Below are positions 51,668-59,630 of a stretch of 64,000 nucleotides of DNA, one piece after another. Position 1 is the first letter of the stretch, and each line of letters opens with the position of its first letter. Where the stretch lies: contig CAZKNR010000328.1 of the NCBI GenBank assembly GCA_964553925.1, positions 1-64,000 on the forward strand, read 5' to 3'. A program made the translations under genes and the position numbers. The stretch comes from DAISKN01 sp964553925. GTDB lineage: Bacteria; Acidobacteriota; Vicinamibacteria; Marinacidobacterales; SMYC01. The notes beneath the pieces were generated by a model. That model saw only the letters and a list, made by a program, of their open reading frames with translations, did not search any database and was not told the origin of the DNA.

Positions 51668-52156
51668 CTATTCGCGCCGCAGGTAGCGGCCGGAGCGGCC
51701 ACCTTTCTTTTCCATGACCCGGATGTTCTCGATGACCATCGTCTTATCGGCCGCTTTCACCATGTCATAAACGGTAAGGGCGCAGACCGAGACCGCGGTC
51801 AGCGCTTCCATCTCGACTCCCGTCGGACCCCGGGATCGAACCCTGGCTTCGATATCGAATCCGCTCTCAGACTCCGAGAGCGCGACGTCGATATGGTCGA
51901 GGGCGAGCGGGTGGCAGAGAGGGACGAGGTCCGAGGTTCGCTTCGCCGCGAGAATGCCCGCGAGCCGCGCGGTCTCGACGACGTTGCCCTTCTTCGAGCG
52001 TCCCTCGCGCACGAGCTTCATTGCTTCTTTCGAGATCCGGATGCTGCCGCGGGCGATGGCCTCGCGATGGGACGGGGGCTTCTCCGAAACGTCCACCATG
52101 CGGGCGGACCCGTCTCTCCCGACGTGGCTCAGGCGGGGTTTTTCGCGGCGAGCCAT
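51668..52156 (-). CDS. moaC: Cyclic pyranopterin monophosphate synthase MoaC
   Basis: 162 residues, normal length. 'LSHVGRDGSARMVDVSEKPPSHREAIARG', 'KKGNVVETARLAGILAAKRTSDLVPLCHPL' and 'EMEALTAVSVCALTVYDMVKAADK' are the family blocks, with the active-site Lys and His residues kept. With MoaA it makes cPMP, the first intermediate of molybdenum cofactor. Its 5' end overlaps moeA by 28 bases. Supports the molybdenum hydroxylase found at 28719. Confidence 0.97.
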   Translation of the reverse strand: MARREKPRLSHVGRDGSARMVDVSEKPPSHREAIARGSIRISKEAMKLVREGRSKKGNVVETARLAGILAAKRTSDLVPLCHPLALDHIDVALSESESGFDIEARVRSRGPTGVEMEALTAVSVCALTVYDMVKAADKTMVIENIRVMEKKGGRSGRYLRRE

Positions 52157-53376
52157 CGATCCTCTTTGTGAAGAAAGCTGTCGAGCGGATATACCGATAC
52201 CGGGTCCCCGGACTCGAGGTGATCCTGGTCCTCGGGAACGATCAGAAGCGCGTTCGCTTTCGAGAACGCGACGATGTCCGCCGACCCCTTCGTCGGGATC
52301 GGCTCCGCCACGAGCTCTCCGTCATCGCCCGCCCGCAGCCAACCGGGAAGGTAGGCGCGGCGCGGCCCGCGGTTCGAGAGGCTGTCGAGGAGCCGCGCTT
52401 GCAGAACCTCGCGCACGGGGTTTGCCGCGCCCTCGAGGCGAGCGAGCGCCGTGCGCACGAAGAGCTCGAACGTGACCATTGTGGAAACCGGATTGCCTGG
52501 GAGTCCGAAGACTAGCTTACCATCATCTCCCACCCCGAAAACCAAAGGCTTCCCTGGCTTGAGGGCGACGGCGTCGACGAGGATCTCGACGCCGAGCTCC
52601 GAGAGAACCTTCTCCACCAGGTCGTAGCGCCCCATCGAGACGCCGCCGGAGAGGAGCAGCACGTCGGTCTCGAGGCCTCGCCCGATGAACCCGCGGAGCG
52701 ACGCCTCGGAGTCTTCGGCACAACCGAGGTAACAGGCGTCGATGCCGGCCGACCGGCACTGCGCCACGAGGGAAAAGCCGTTGCTGTTTCTTATCTGTCC
52801 TGGCCCGGGCGTCTTCGAGGGATGAACGAGCTCGTCGCCGGTCGCGGCGACCGAGACCGTCGGGCGTCTTCCGACCAGAAGCCGAGTCTTTCCCACGGTG
52901 GCCGCGACGGCGACCGCCGCGGCATCGAGCCTGGTCCCGCTCCTCAGAACCACCTCGCCTCGCCGGACCTCAGCGCCCTGGGGCGCGACGTTTTGGCCCG
53001 GGGTGACGCTTGAAAGGAGTACGACGCCGTCCGGACCTTCGCGCGACTCCTCCACCATCTGCACCGCATCCGCACCCTCGGGAACGGGAGCGCCGGTCAT
53101 GATCGAGGCGGTCTCGCCGGGACCGATCCGAAAGTCGGGCATCGTGCCCGCGGGTACGCTCCCCACGAGCTTCAGCCGCGCGGGAACGGACGCGGTGTCT
53201 CTGGCGCGCACCGCGAAACCGTCGACGGCCGATCGCCGAAAGGGCGGGAGATCCGTGTCGGCGGTGGCGTCTTCGCGGAGAATCCGGCCGGGAGCGTCGG
53301 TGAAATCGATCTCCTCCGCCGGAAGCGGCCGAGCGCGGGAGAGCACGATCTCGAGAGCGCGGTCGACGGCGATCAT
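52129..53376 (-). CDS. moeA: Molybdopterin molybdenumtransferase MoeA
   Basis: 415 residues, complete. Domain order as in MoeA: 'DAPGRILREDATADTDLPPFRRSAVDGFAV', 'ASIMTGAPVPEGADAVQMVEE', 'VSVAATGDELV', 'QIRNSNGFSLVAQCRSAG', 'LLLSGGVSMGRYDLVEKVL', 'KPGKPLVFG', 'VFGLPGNPVSTMVTFELFV' and a C-terminal domain IV. It inserts molybdate into adenylylated molybdopterin. Overlaps lpxD by 4 bases and moaC by 28. Confidence 0.96.
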   Translation of the reverse strand: MIAVDRALEIVLSRARPLPAEEIDFTDAPGRILREDATADTDLPPFRRSAVDGFAVRARDTASVPARLKLVGSVPAGTMPDFRIGPGETASIMTGAPVPEGADAVQMVEESREGPDGVVLLSSVTPGQNVAPQGAEVRRGEVVLRSGTRLDAAAVAVAATVGKTRLLVGRRPTVSVAATGDELVHPSKTPGPGQIRNSNGFSLVAQCRSAGIDACYLGCAEDSEASLRGFIGRGLETDVLLLSGGVSMGRYDLVEKVLSELGVEILVDAVALKPGKPLVFGVGDDGKLVFGLPGNPVSTMVTFELFVRTALARLEGAANPVREVLQARLLDSLSNRGPRRAYLPGWLRAGDDGELVAEPIPTKGSADIVAFSKANALLIVPEDQDHLESGDPVSVYPLDSFLHKEDRWLAAKNPA

Positions 53377-54449
53377 GGCTCCTTGCTCTTCCCCGGTAAG
53401 GACAAGAAGCCGCCCGAGATCTCACGGAGCTCGCGCACTTCCTCCTCGAGACGCCGCAGTCTTTCCTTCAAGCGATCGAGCCCACGAAGCTCGGCCACGT
53501 TCTTGAGGACCTCCCGGTGGGGCCTCGCGGGATAACCCGAAAGCGTCGCTCCTCCGGCAACGTCTCCGATGACTCCGGCCTGTGCGATGAGCACCGCTTC
53601 GTCGCCGACCGTGAGGTGATCGACGAGACCGACCTGTCCTCCCATGAGGACCCGCTTTCCGATGACGGTGCTCCCGGAGATTCCGACCTGCGCCGCCATC
53701 GCCGAGTCCTCTCCCACCTCCACGTTGTGCGCGATGTGCACCAGGTTGTCGATCTTCACGCCCCGCCGGATGAGCGTTCGGCCGAGGGTGCCTCGATCGA
53801 TCGCCGCGTTGGCGCCGATCTCGACGTCGTCCTCGACGACGACGATGCCGACGTGGCGGATCTTCACGAACTTGCCGTCCCGTCGCGCGAAGCCAAAGCC
53901 GTCCGCCCCCAGGACCGCGCCCGCGTGGATCACGACTCTACTCCCGATCCGGCAGCCTTCGCGGATTACCACGTTGGGCCAAAGCAGGGAATCTTCCCCG
54001 ACCGACGCTCCGGCACCGACGAAGACACCCGGATGGAGGACGGTCCTCGCCCCGACCTCGGCTCCCTCTCCGATGCAGGCGAACGGATACACCGTGACCT
54101 CCGCCGCGATTCGCGCCGTGGGAGCCACGAAGGCCCTCTCGCTGATTCCCGGTGAGTGTGCCGGGCGCGGATGAAAGAGATCCACGAGGGCCGCGAGAGC
54201 GAGGAACGGATCGGGGTGGACGATCTGCGGGACCGTGACGTCGGCCAGCCGCTCGCGGGTCACGAGGGCTCCCGCTTTCGTCGACGAGAGCTCGCGGCGG
54301 TAGCGCGGGTCGGCGTAGAAGCTCAAATCGGCGGGACCCGCGCCTCTGAGCGACTGAATCCCCGAGACGAGAGCGGAACCGTCGCCGACCAGGCTCCCGC
54401 CGAGGCGCTCGGCCAGGGCATCGACGCGGAATGCTTTGCTTTCGCTCAA
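53373..54449 (-). CDS. lpxD: UDP-3-O-acylglucosamine N-acyltransferase LpxD
   Basis: 358 residues. N-terminal uridine-binding domain ('SGIQSLRGAGPADLSFYADPRYRREL'), then a left-handed beta-helix of hexapeptide repeats ('ARIAAEVTVYPFACIGEGAEVG', 'RVVIHAGAVLGADGFGF'), catalytic His in 'NLVHIAHNVEVGEDSAMAAQVGISGST', 'GYPARPHREVLK', and a C-terminal coiled helix. Adds the second acyl chain in lipid A synthesis, so the organism makes LPS or a related glycolipid. lpxD in front of moeA/moaC, with a 4-base overlap, is not a usual arrangement. Confidence 0.96.
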   Translation of the reverse strand: MSESKAFRVDALAERLGGSLVGDGSALVSGIQSLRGAGPADLSFYADPRYRRELSSTKAGALVTRERLADVTVPQIVHPDPFLALAALVDLFHPRPAHSPGISERAFVAPTARIAAEVTVYPFACIGEGAEVGARTVLHPGVFVGAGASVGEDSLLWPNVVIREGCRIGSRVVIHAGAVLGADGFGFARRDGKFVKIRHVGIVVVEDDVEIGANAAIDRGTLGRTLIRRGVKIDNLVHIAHNVEVGEDSAMAAQVGISGSTVIGKRVLMGGQVGLVDHLTVGDEAVLIAQAGVIGDVAGGATLSGYPARPHREVLKNVAELRGLDRLKERLRRLEEEVRELREISGGFLSLPGKSKEP

Positions 54450-54636
54450 CCTGAAAGGCTCAACGGCTCAAAGGCCAAAACCTGCAATGGAAGCCAAGGG
54501 TTGAGGATATGCCATCTTTCGTTGCCGTTCCAAATGTTTCCGTGGGAGAATAGGTAAAACCAGGGTGTTCCGCCCCGCGGACCGGGTGACCGGTCCCGAC
54601 CGGTTTGATAGACTGAGAACACCACGGATTTTACCC

Positions 54637-56973
54637 ATGTCTGAGACTCCAATAAAGACGCTCGGCAAGTACCAGGTCCTGGAAGAGATCGGAAAAGGAG
54701 CCATGGGCGTCGTCTACCTGGGCTTCGATCCCAGCCTCGAGCGCAAGGTCGCGCTCAAGGTGATGGCGAGCGCCATCGTCTCGGACAGCGAGCTCAAAGG
54801 GCGGTTCGAGAAAGAAGCCAAATCCGTCGCCAAGCTGCAGCATCCGAACATCGTCGCCGTGTACGACCTCGGCTACGATGCCGAAGGGGCGCCGTACATC
54901 GCGATGGAGTACCTGAAGGGAAGCGGGGACCTGGAGCACCGGATTCGCCGCGATCCGCTGACGTTCCGGGAGAAGCTGGACGTCGTGGCGCAGACCTGCC
55001 GCGGGCTCGCGCACGCCCACAAGAACGGGATCGTCCATCGCGACATCAAGCCCGCGAACATCTTCATCACCGACACCGGTGAGGCGAAGATCATGGACTT
55101 CGGCGTCGCCCATTGGGCGGCTTCGTCGCATACCCAGACGGGCGCGGTCCTCGGGACCGCCGACTACATGTCGCCGGAGCAGATTCGGGGACAGAAGGTC
55201 GATGGCCGGTCCGATATCTTCAGCGCCGGCGTCATCCTCTATCGCCTCCTGACCAACAAGAAGCCGTTCGCCGGGGAGAACATCCAGGCGGTCTTCTTCA
55301 AGGTCCTGAACCAGGAGCCGCCCGAGCTCATGCTTCCCGACGGAAACTCGATGCCGGAGCTCCAGGCCATCGTCGACAAGGCGCTCTCCAAAAACGTCGA
55401 CGAGCGCTATGCCGGCGCCGACGATCTCGCGGACGACATCCGCGACCTCGTGACCCTGTACCGGGACGTCCTCAACGAGGATACGGTTTTCGAGACCCTG
55501 TTCGACCCCGCGACGACGGGAGGCCCGGGCGAGGAGACCGGGTCGGATGGCAGCGGGCGAAAGAGGACCTCGAGCACCGGCCGAGTTCTGGGCGGGACGA
55601 GTCAGAGTGGCGGGTCCCGAACTCATCGTCCCGGGACCGCTTACCCCACCACGTCGACGGGGAAGACGGCCACCGGGCGCACGGCTCCCGGGCGCACCGT
55701 GGCCGGACGTACGGTCGCCGGTTCGCCCACTCGCATGTTGCCGCGGGCCCAGACGGGTGTCGCGCAAGCGGGCTCCGTGGGTATTCCGTACGAGGAGCCG
55801 AGCTCCGCGTGGAAGTACGTGGTGGCGGTCGCGCTCTTTCTTGGAATCGGTGGGGGAATCTACTGGTTCACTCAGTTGAGGAATTCTCCGGACGTGGCCG
55901 CGACCACGACCACGACCATCACAACGCCACAGCCTCCGACGATCGAAGAACGTCTGGCAACGGTGAGACGGGCTATCGACGGCGGGCTCCTGGCCGCGGC
56001 CGGAAACGACGTCGAGCAGATCCTCCTCACCGATCCCGGCAACGCCGAGGCTCTGGCGCTCAAAGCGAAGATCGAGGAGGCGCAGCAGAAAGCACAAACT
56101 ACTCAAGTGGTGCAGAACCCGCCGCCGACCGCACCGGGAAACGCGGGGCCGTCGCGAAGCGAGCGGGCGTCGAAGCTCGCGGTCGATGCTTCCATGGCGA
56201 TGGGCCGGGGAAGCTTCGACGAGGCCGAAGCGTCCATTCGCGAGGGCCGGCAGCTCGACCCCGCGAACCCGGCCTGGCAGCAGCTTTCTCAGCAGATCGG
56301 AGAGGCTCGGCAGAACACGGCGCGGGCGGCAGAGCTCCGCGCGCGGCAGGCGGTCATCGACGGATACGTGTCCCAGGCGGGGGAGCACATGAAGAACCGC
56401 AACTACGAGGCCGCCATGACCGAGTACGACAAGGCGCTGCAGCACGATCCCAACAACGTGCAGCTCGTCACCCTTCGCAACAGCACCCAGGTCGCTATCG
56501 ATCAGCAAAAAGCGGCGGCCGCGGCCTCCGTGAGCGCGATCCGGATCGAAGAGGGCAGGACAGAGTACGTGCCTCCCCCGGGAGGACCCGAGGGTCCGAA
56601 GGGTTTCGAGTCCGGGGGGGTCCAGGTGCAGCAGGCGACGAAGGCGCCGGATAATCCCGGAGAGCTCATCGTCCAGATCCGGCCGGAGACGGTCCAGCTC
56701 GGCGATCCGTATGACCTCGTGGTTCGCATCCACAACCAGGGAAATAAGCCACTCGGGGTGAAGTCGGTCGAGCTCATCTCGACGTTCGGCTCGAGAACCA
56801 CGGGGAAGGGGCAGGCTTTGACTCCGCTGGTACAGCGGGTCAACCCGCGCGATACCAGCGTCATCTTTCAGACCCGGGGCACCTGGAGCGAGGAACAAAA
56901 GCAGGGAACCATCGAGGCCGTCGTCACCCTCATCGGGGACGCCAAGCTGAGGAAGACCATCCGATGGCAATGA
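54637..56973 (+). CDS. Transmembrane Ser/Thr protein kinase with TPR-like exterior domain
   Basis: 778 residues from ATG 54637. PknB-type kinase domain at about 11-275: 'EEIGKGAMGVVYLGF' glycine loop, Lys41 in 'VALKVMAS', 'IVHRDIKPANIFITD', 'IMDFGVAHWA', 'GTADYMSPEQIRG', 'DIFSAGVILYRLLT'. Then a basic repeat linker ('GRTAPGRTVAGRTVAG'), one membrane helix about 391-410 (KYVVAVALFLGIGGGIYWF), a Thr-rich segment, TPR-like helices ('LAVDASMAMGRGSFDEAEASIREGRQLDPANPAW', 'NYEAAMTEYDKALQHDPNNVQLV') and a final beta domain ('PGELIVQIRPETVQLGDPYDLVVRIHNQG'). Phosphorylates proteins in the cytosol in response to an outside signal; FHA proteins such as that at 36825 are typical readers. A 9-bp-like repeat lies near residue 650. 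No clear ribosome site precedes the ATG. Confidence 0.93.
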   Translation: MSETPIKTLGKYQVLEEIGKGAMGVVYLGFDPSLERKVALKVMASAIVSDSELKGRFEKEAKSVAKLQHPNIVAVYDLGYDAEGAPYIAMEYLKGSGDLEHRIRRDPLTFREKLDVVAQTCRGLAHAHKNGIVHRDIKPANIFITDTGEAKIMDFGVAHWAASSHTQTGAVLGTADYMSPEQIRGQKVDGRSDIFSAGVILYRLLTNKKPFAGENIQAVFFKVLNQEPPELMLPDGNSMPELQAIVDKALSKNVDERYAGADDLADDIRDLVTLYRDVLNEDTVFETLFDPATTGGPGEETGSDGSGRKRTSSTGRVLGGTSQSGGSRTHRPGTAYPTTSTGKTATGRTAPGRTVAGRTVAGSPTRMLPRAQTGVAQAGSVGIPYEEPSSAWKYVVAVALFLGIGGGIYWFTQLRNSPDVAATTTTTITTPQPPTIEERLATVRRAIDGGLLAAAGNDVEQILLTDPGNAEALALKAKIEEAQQKAQTTQVVQNPPPTAPGNAGPSRSERASKLAVDASMAMGRGSFDEAEASIREGRQLDPANPAWQQLSQQIGEARQNTARAAELRARQAVIDGYVSQAGEHMKNRNYEAAMTEYDKALQHDPNNVQLVTLRNSTQVAIDQQKAAAAASVSAIRIEEGRTEYVPPPGGPEGPKGFESGGVQVQQATKAPDNPGELIVQIRPETVQLGDPYDLVVRIHNQGNKPLGVKSVELISTFGSRTTGKGQALTPLVQRVNPRDTSVIFQTRGTWSEEQKQGTIEAVVTLIGDAKLRKTIRWQ
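56578..56610 (+). repeat. 9-bp-type repeat in the kinase gene
   Basis: Units GGACCCGAG / GGTCCGAAG / GGTTTCGAG encode 'GPEGPKGFE'. The unit GGTCCGAAG is also found in the SDR repeat at 9790-9845. Confidence 0.6.
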
Positions 56974-57479
56974 CACGAATCGTCGCGGCCGCGGGTCTTC
57001 TGGTCACACTCTCCGCCCTTTGCTCCTTGGCTCTTGCGGAGGAGCCGGCGATCGACCATCAGCCCGTCGAGTGCTCGTCGCCGGACAAGAATACCCGGGT
57101 CTGCGCCTACGTCCTCGACGACGGCGAGGTCAAGCGGGTCCGGGCCTACTTCCGCGCGGAGAAGCAGGAGGCCTTCTACTGGAGCGACATGGCGTTTGAT
57201 GGAATCCAGTTCTGCGCGACCCTCCCGGTGGCGAAGAGTAACGTCGTTACTCTCGAGTACTACGTCTGGGCGGTGGACGACGAGTTTCAGTCCGTCCGCA
57301 CCCGGAGCTATCCCGTTTCGCTCTCGCCCACCGCGCCCTGCGCCTTCCCCGTCATCGACGAGGAGCCCGAGAGGATCGGGAAACTGGTCGTCAACGCCAC
57401 GTCCGAGAAGCAGGGACCGGCGATCGAGGAGTTCGAAGAGCGCGGAATCATCCGGTTCGTTCCCCTCGGGAAGAAGTAA
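56964..57479 (+). CDS. Secreted protein, paralogue of the protein at 63213
   Basis: 171 residues with a Sec signal (RIVAAAGLLVTLSALCSLALA-E). The exported part ('AIDHQPVECSSPDKNTRVCAYVLDDGEVKRVRAYFRAEKQEAFYWSDMAFDGIQFCATLP', 'TLEYYVWAVDDEFQSVRTRSYPVSLSPTAPCAFP') aligns by eye with the start of the protein at 63213 (I..P.ECWS..., R.YFR...YYFVDLAV..., YYVEA...FNSVRT...). Four cysteines are shared-looking. It is a beta-sandwich candidate of unknown function. Its start overlaps the kinase stop by 10 bases, so it may be the kinase's secreted partner. Confidence 0.75.
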   Translation: MAMTRIVAAAGLLVTLSALCSLALAEEPAIDHQPVECSSPDKNTRVCAYVLDDGEVKRVRAYFRAEKQEAFYWSDMAFDGIQFCATLPVAKSNVVTLEYYVWAVDDEFQSVRTRSYPVSLSPTAPCAFPVIDEEPERIGKLVVNATSEKQGPAIEEFEERGIIRFVPLGKK

Positions 57480-57492
57480 AGCCGCGCGAGCC

Positions 57493-58170
57493 GTGCCCGA
57501 GAGAGGCATCACCGTCCTCATTCCGGCGAAGAACGAGGCGGCGACCATCGCTGAAGTGGTTCGAGGCGCGCGCCTCCATGCGGACGACGTCCTGGTGATG
57601 GACGGGAGGTCTTACGACGACACCCAAGCTCGAGCCAAAGCGGCCGGAGCGCGGGTGCTCGAGGACCCAGGCCGAGGCAAGGGTCGCGCCATCCGCGCCG
57701 CCATTCCCCACCTTCACTCTGAGGTGACGGTCCTCATGGACGCCGACGGCTCCCACGATCCGGCCGACATCCCGAGACTCGTCGCTCCGCTTTTCGAAAG
57801 CGGAGCGGATCACGTTTCCGGCTCGCGGCTCCTCGGCGGGTCGAGCGAGCTCCACGGCGGGTTCGACGAGTGGGCCCGGCTCGCGGGAAGCTCGTTCATC
57901 ACCGCCTGCATCAACAAACGGTACGGAGTGCGCCTCTCGGACAGTCAGAACGGCTTTCGCGCCATCAAGACCGAGGTGCTGCGAAGCCTGGCTCTCCGCT
58001 CGCGCCACACCACGATCGAGCAGGAGATGATCGTGAGGACGCTTCGCCGTGGCTTGAGAATGGCAGAAGTGCCGACGCACGAGTATCCACGCCGGGCGGG
58101 AACCTCTCATATCTCCGTCTGGCGCGACGGCCCGAGCTACGTCCTCTCGCTCCTCGAGCTGATGCTGTAG
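57493..58170 (+). CDS. Family 2 glycosyltransferase (dolichol-phosphate-sugar synthase type)
   Basis: 225 residues from GTG 57493, 13 bases after the secreted protein. GT-A fold: 'ITVLIPAKNEAATIAEVVRGA', 'VLVMDGRSYDDTQARAKAAGARVLEDPGRGKGRAIRAAI', 'VTVLMDADGSHDPADIPRLV', and 'SDSQNGFRAIKTEVLRSLAL'. It looks like the short, soluble DPM1-like enzymes that put a sugar on polyprenyl phosphate. The product could feed the GT-C enzyme at 61334. Confidence 0.93.
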   Translation: MPERGITVLIPAKNEAATIAEVVRGARLHADDVLVMDGRSYDDTQARAKAAGARVLEDPGRGKGRAIRAAIPHLHSEVTVLMDADGSHDPADIPRLVAPLFESGADHVSGSRLLGGSSELHGGFDEWARLAGSSFITACINKRYGVRLSDSQNGFRAIKTEVLRSLALRSRHTTIEQEMIVRTLRRGLRMAEVPTHEYPRRAGTSHISVWRDGPSYVLSLLELML

Positions 58171-58182
58171 CGGCCGCGGGGG

Positions 58183-58188
58183 TATACT
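58183..58188 (+). promoter_or_regulatory. Possible -10 element before the radical SAM gene
   Basis: TATACT 15 bases before the ATG at 58203, which has no ribosome-binding site; a leaderless or near-leaderless start is possible. No good -35 hexamer is visible. Confidence 0.3.
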
Positions 58189-58202
58189 GTCAACGATCGC
58201 CT

Positions 58203-59624
58203 ATGCCGCCTATAAAAGTCCTCTTGTTGAACCCGCCTACGGTTGAGGGGAAGGGGTTCATCCGCGAAGGGCGCTGTACCCAGGAGGGCGGCGTCTGGAC
58301 GACTCTCTGGCCGCCCATCTCTCTCGCGACTATCGGCGCGGTCCTCGAGCGGGACGGGCAAAAGGTCGAGGCCAAAGACGCCGCGGCGACGGGCTACGCG
58401 CGCAAGAGCCTCCTCCAGGAGATCGAGAAGGCGCCTCCGGATGCCGTGATCTGGTCCACGGGGACTCCCTCCATCGGCGACGATCTCGCGCTGGCGAACG
58501 AGATCAAGGCGGTAGCGCCCGGAGTCGCGACGGCGGTCTTCGGGACCCACGTGACCGCTCTCGATGAGCGCTGCCTCAAAGACACGCCGGGACTCGACGC
58601 GATATTTCGCAACGAGCCCGAAGCGACCGCCGCCGAGTGGGTAGCGAAGCTCGAGAAGAACGAGGCCCCAGGGTCCGTCTCCGGGTTGACCTACCGTGAG
58701 GGCGGTGAGATCCGAAGAAACCCGGACCGTCCCTTCCTCTCGGACCTCGACTCGCTCCCCGACCCGGCATGGCATCTCTTCGACCTCGACGTCTACCGGC
58801 TCCCTCTTCGAGGCGACCGGTTCCTCATGGTGACGCCCCACCGCGGGTGCCCGTACCCGTGCAGCTATTGCACGGCGCAGACGTACTACGGGGCGAAGCT
58901 CCGGAGGCGCTCCGTCGAGAAGGTCCGGGACGAGATCCGGCGCAACGTCGAAGTCCACGGAGTGAAGGAGCTCTTCTTCTGGTCCGACACCTTCACCCTC
59001 GACAAGCGCTACGTGATGTCTCTCATGGAAGCGATAACACCCCTCGGTGTCTCCTGGGCCTCGAACAGCCGGGTGGACACGATCGACGAGGAGCTCGCCC
59101 GCGCCATGCGCCGCGCCGGCTGCTGGATGATCTCCTTCGGGATCGAAAGCGGCGATCAAGCTCTTCTCGATGCCGCGGGCAAGGGTGCGACGGTGGAAGA
59201 GTCGGAGCGCGCCGTCGCGGTGGTGAAGGCCGCCGGGATCAAGGCCGCCGGCCACTTCGTCCTCGGTCTTCCCGGCGAGACCCGCGAGAGTCTCGAAAAG
59301 ACGCTCGCGCTCGCGAACCGTCTCCCCCTGGACTTCGAGCAGTTTTACTGTGCCGTTCCGTTTCCCGGCTCCCGGCTCTACGAGGAGGCGCGGGAGAAGG
59401 GATGGCTTTCGGAGAACGACTTCTCGCGCTATCGGCAGGACGAGGCGCTTCTCGAGCTTCCTGGCCTCTCCCGGGAAGAAGTCATGGCCTACCGCCAGAC
59501 AGCCTACCGCCATTTCTACACGAGGCCGAGAGTTGCCATAAGCGCTCTGTCGCTTCTTTCGCCGCGGAATCTCGGGCGTGCCGCCTCCGCGTTCAAGCGC
59601 TTCCTGGGCTGGACCCACGCCTGA
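58203..59624 (+). CDS. B12-binding radical SAM protein
   Basis: 473 residues. Residues about 1-170 form a cobalamin-binding-like domain ('KVLLLNPPTVEGKGFIREGRC', 'WPPISLATIGAVLERDG', 'DAVIWSTGTPSIGDDLALANEIKA', 'AVFGTHVTALDERCL'), without the classic DxHxxG. The radical SAM domain has the cluster motif in 'HRGCPYPCSYCTAQTYYG' (C-x3-C-x2-C), 'ELFFWSDTFTLDKRYVMSL', and 'MISFGIESGDQALLD'. These enzymes carry out methylations, cyclisations or bond rearrangements in lipid, hopanoid or natural-product synthesis. Neighbours suggest modification of a glycan or secreted metabolite. Confidence 0.92.
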   Translation: MPPIKVLLLNPPTVEGKGFIREGRCTQEGGVWTTLWPPISLATIGAVLERDGQKVEAKDAAATGYARKSLLQEIEKAPPDAVIWSTGTPSIGDDLALANEIKAVAPGVATAVFGTHVTALDERCLKDTPGLDAIFRNEPEATAAEWVAKLEKNEAPGSVSGLTYREGGEIRRNPDRPFLSDLDSLPDPAWHLFDLDVYRLPLRGDRFLMVTPHRGCPYPCSYCTAQTYYGAKLRRRSVEKVRDEIRRNVEVHGVKELFFWSDTFTLDKRYVMSLMEAITPLGVSWASNSRVDTIDEELARAMRRAGCWMISFGIESGDQALLDAAGKGATVEESERAVAVVKAAGIKAAGHFVLGLPGETRESLEKTLALANRLPLDFEQFYCAVPFPGSRLYEEAREKGWLSENDFSRYRQDEALLELPGLSREEVMAYRQTAYRHFYTRPRVAISALSLLSPRNLGRAASAFKRFLGWTHA

Positions 59625-59630
59625 CGCACC

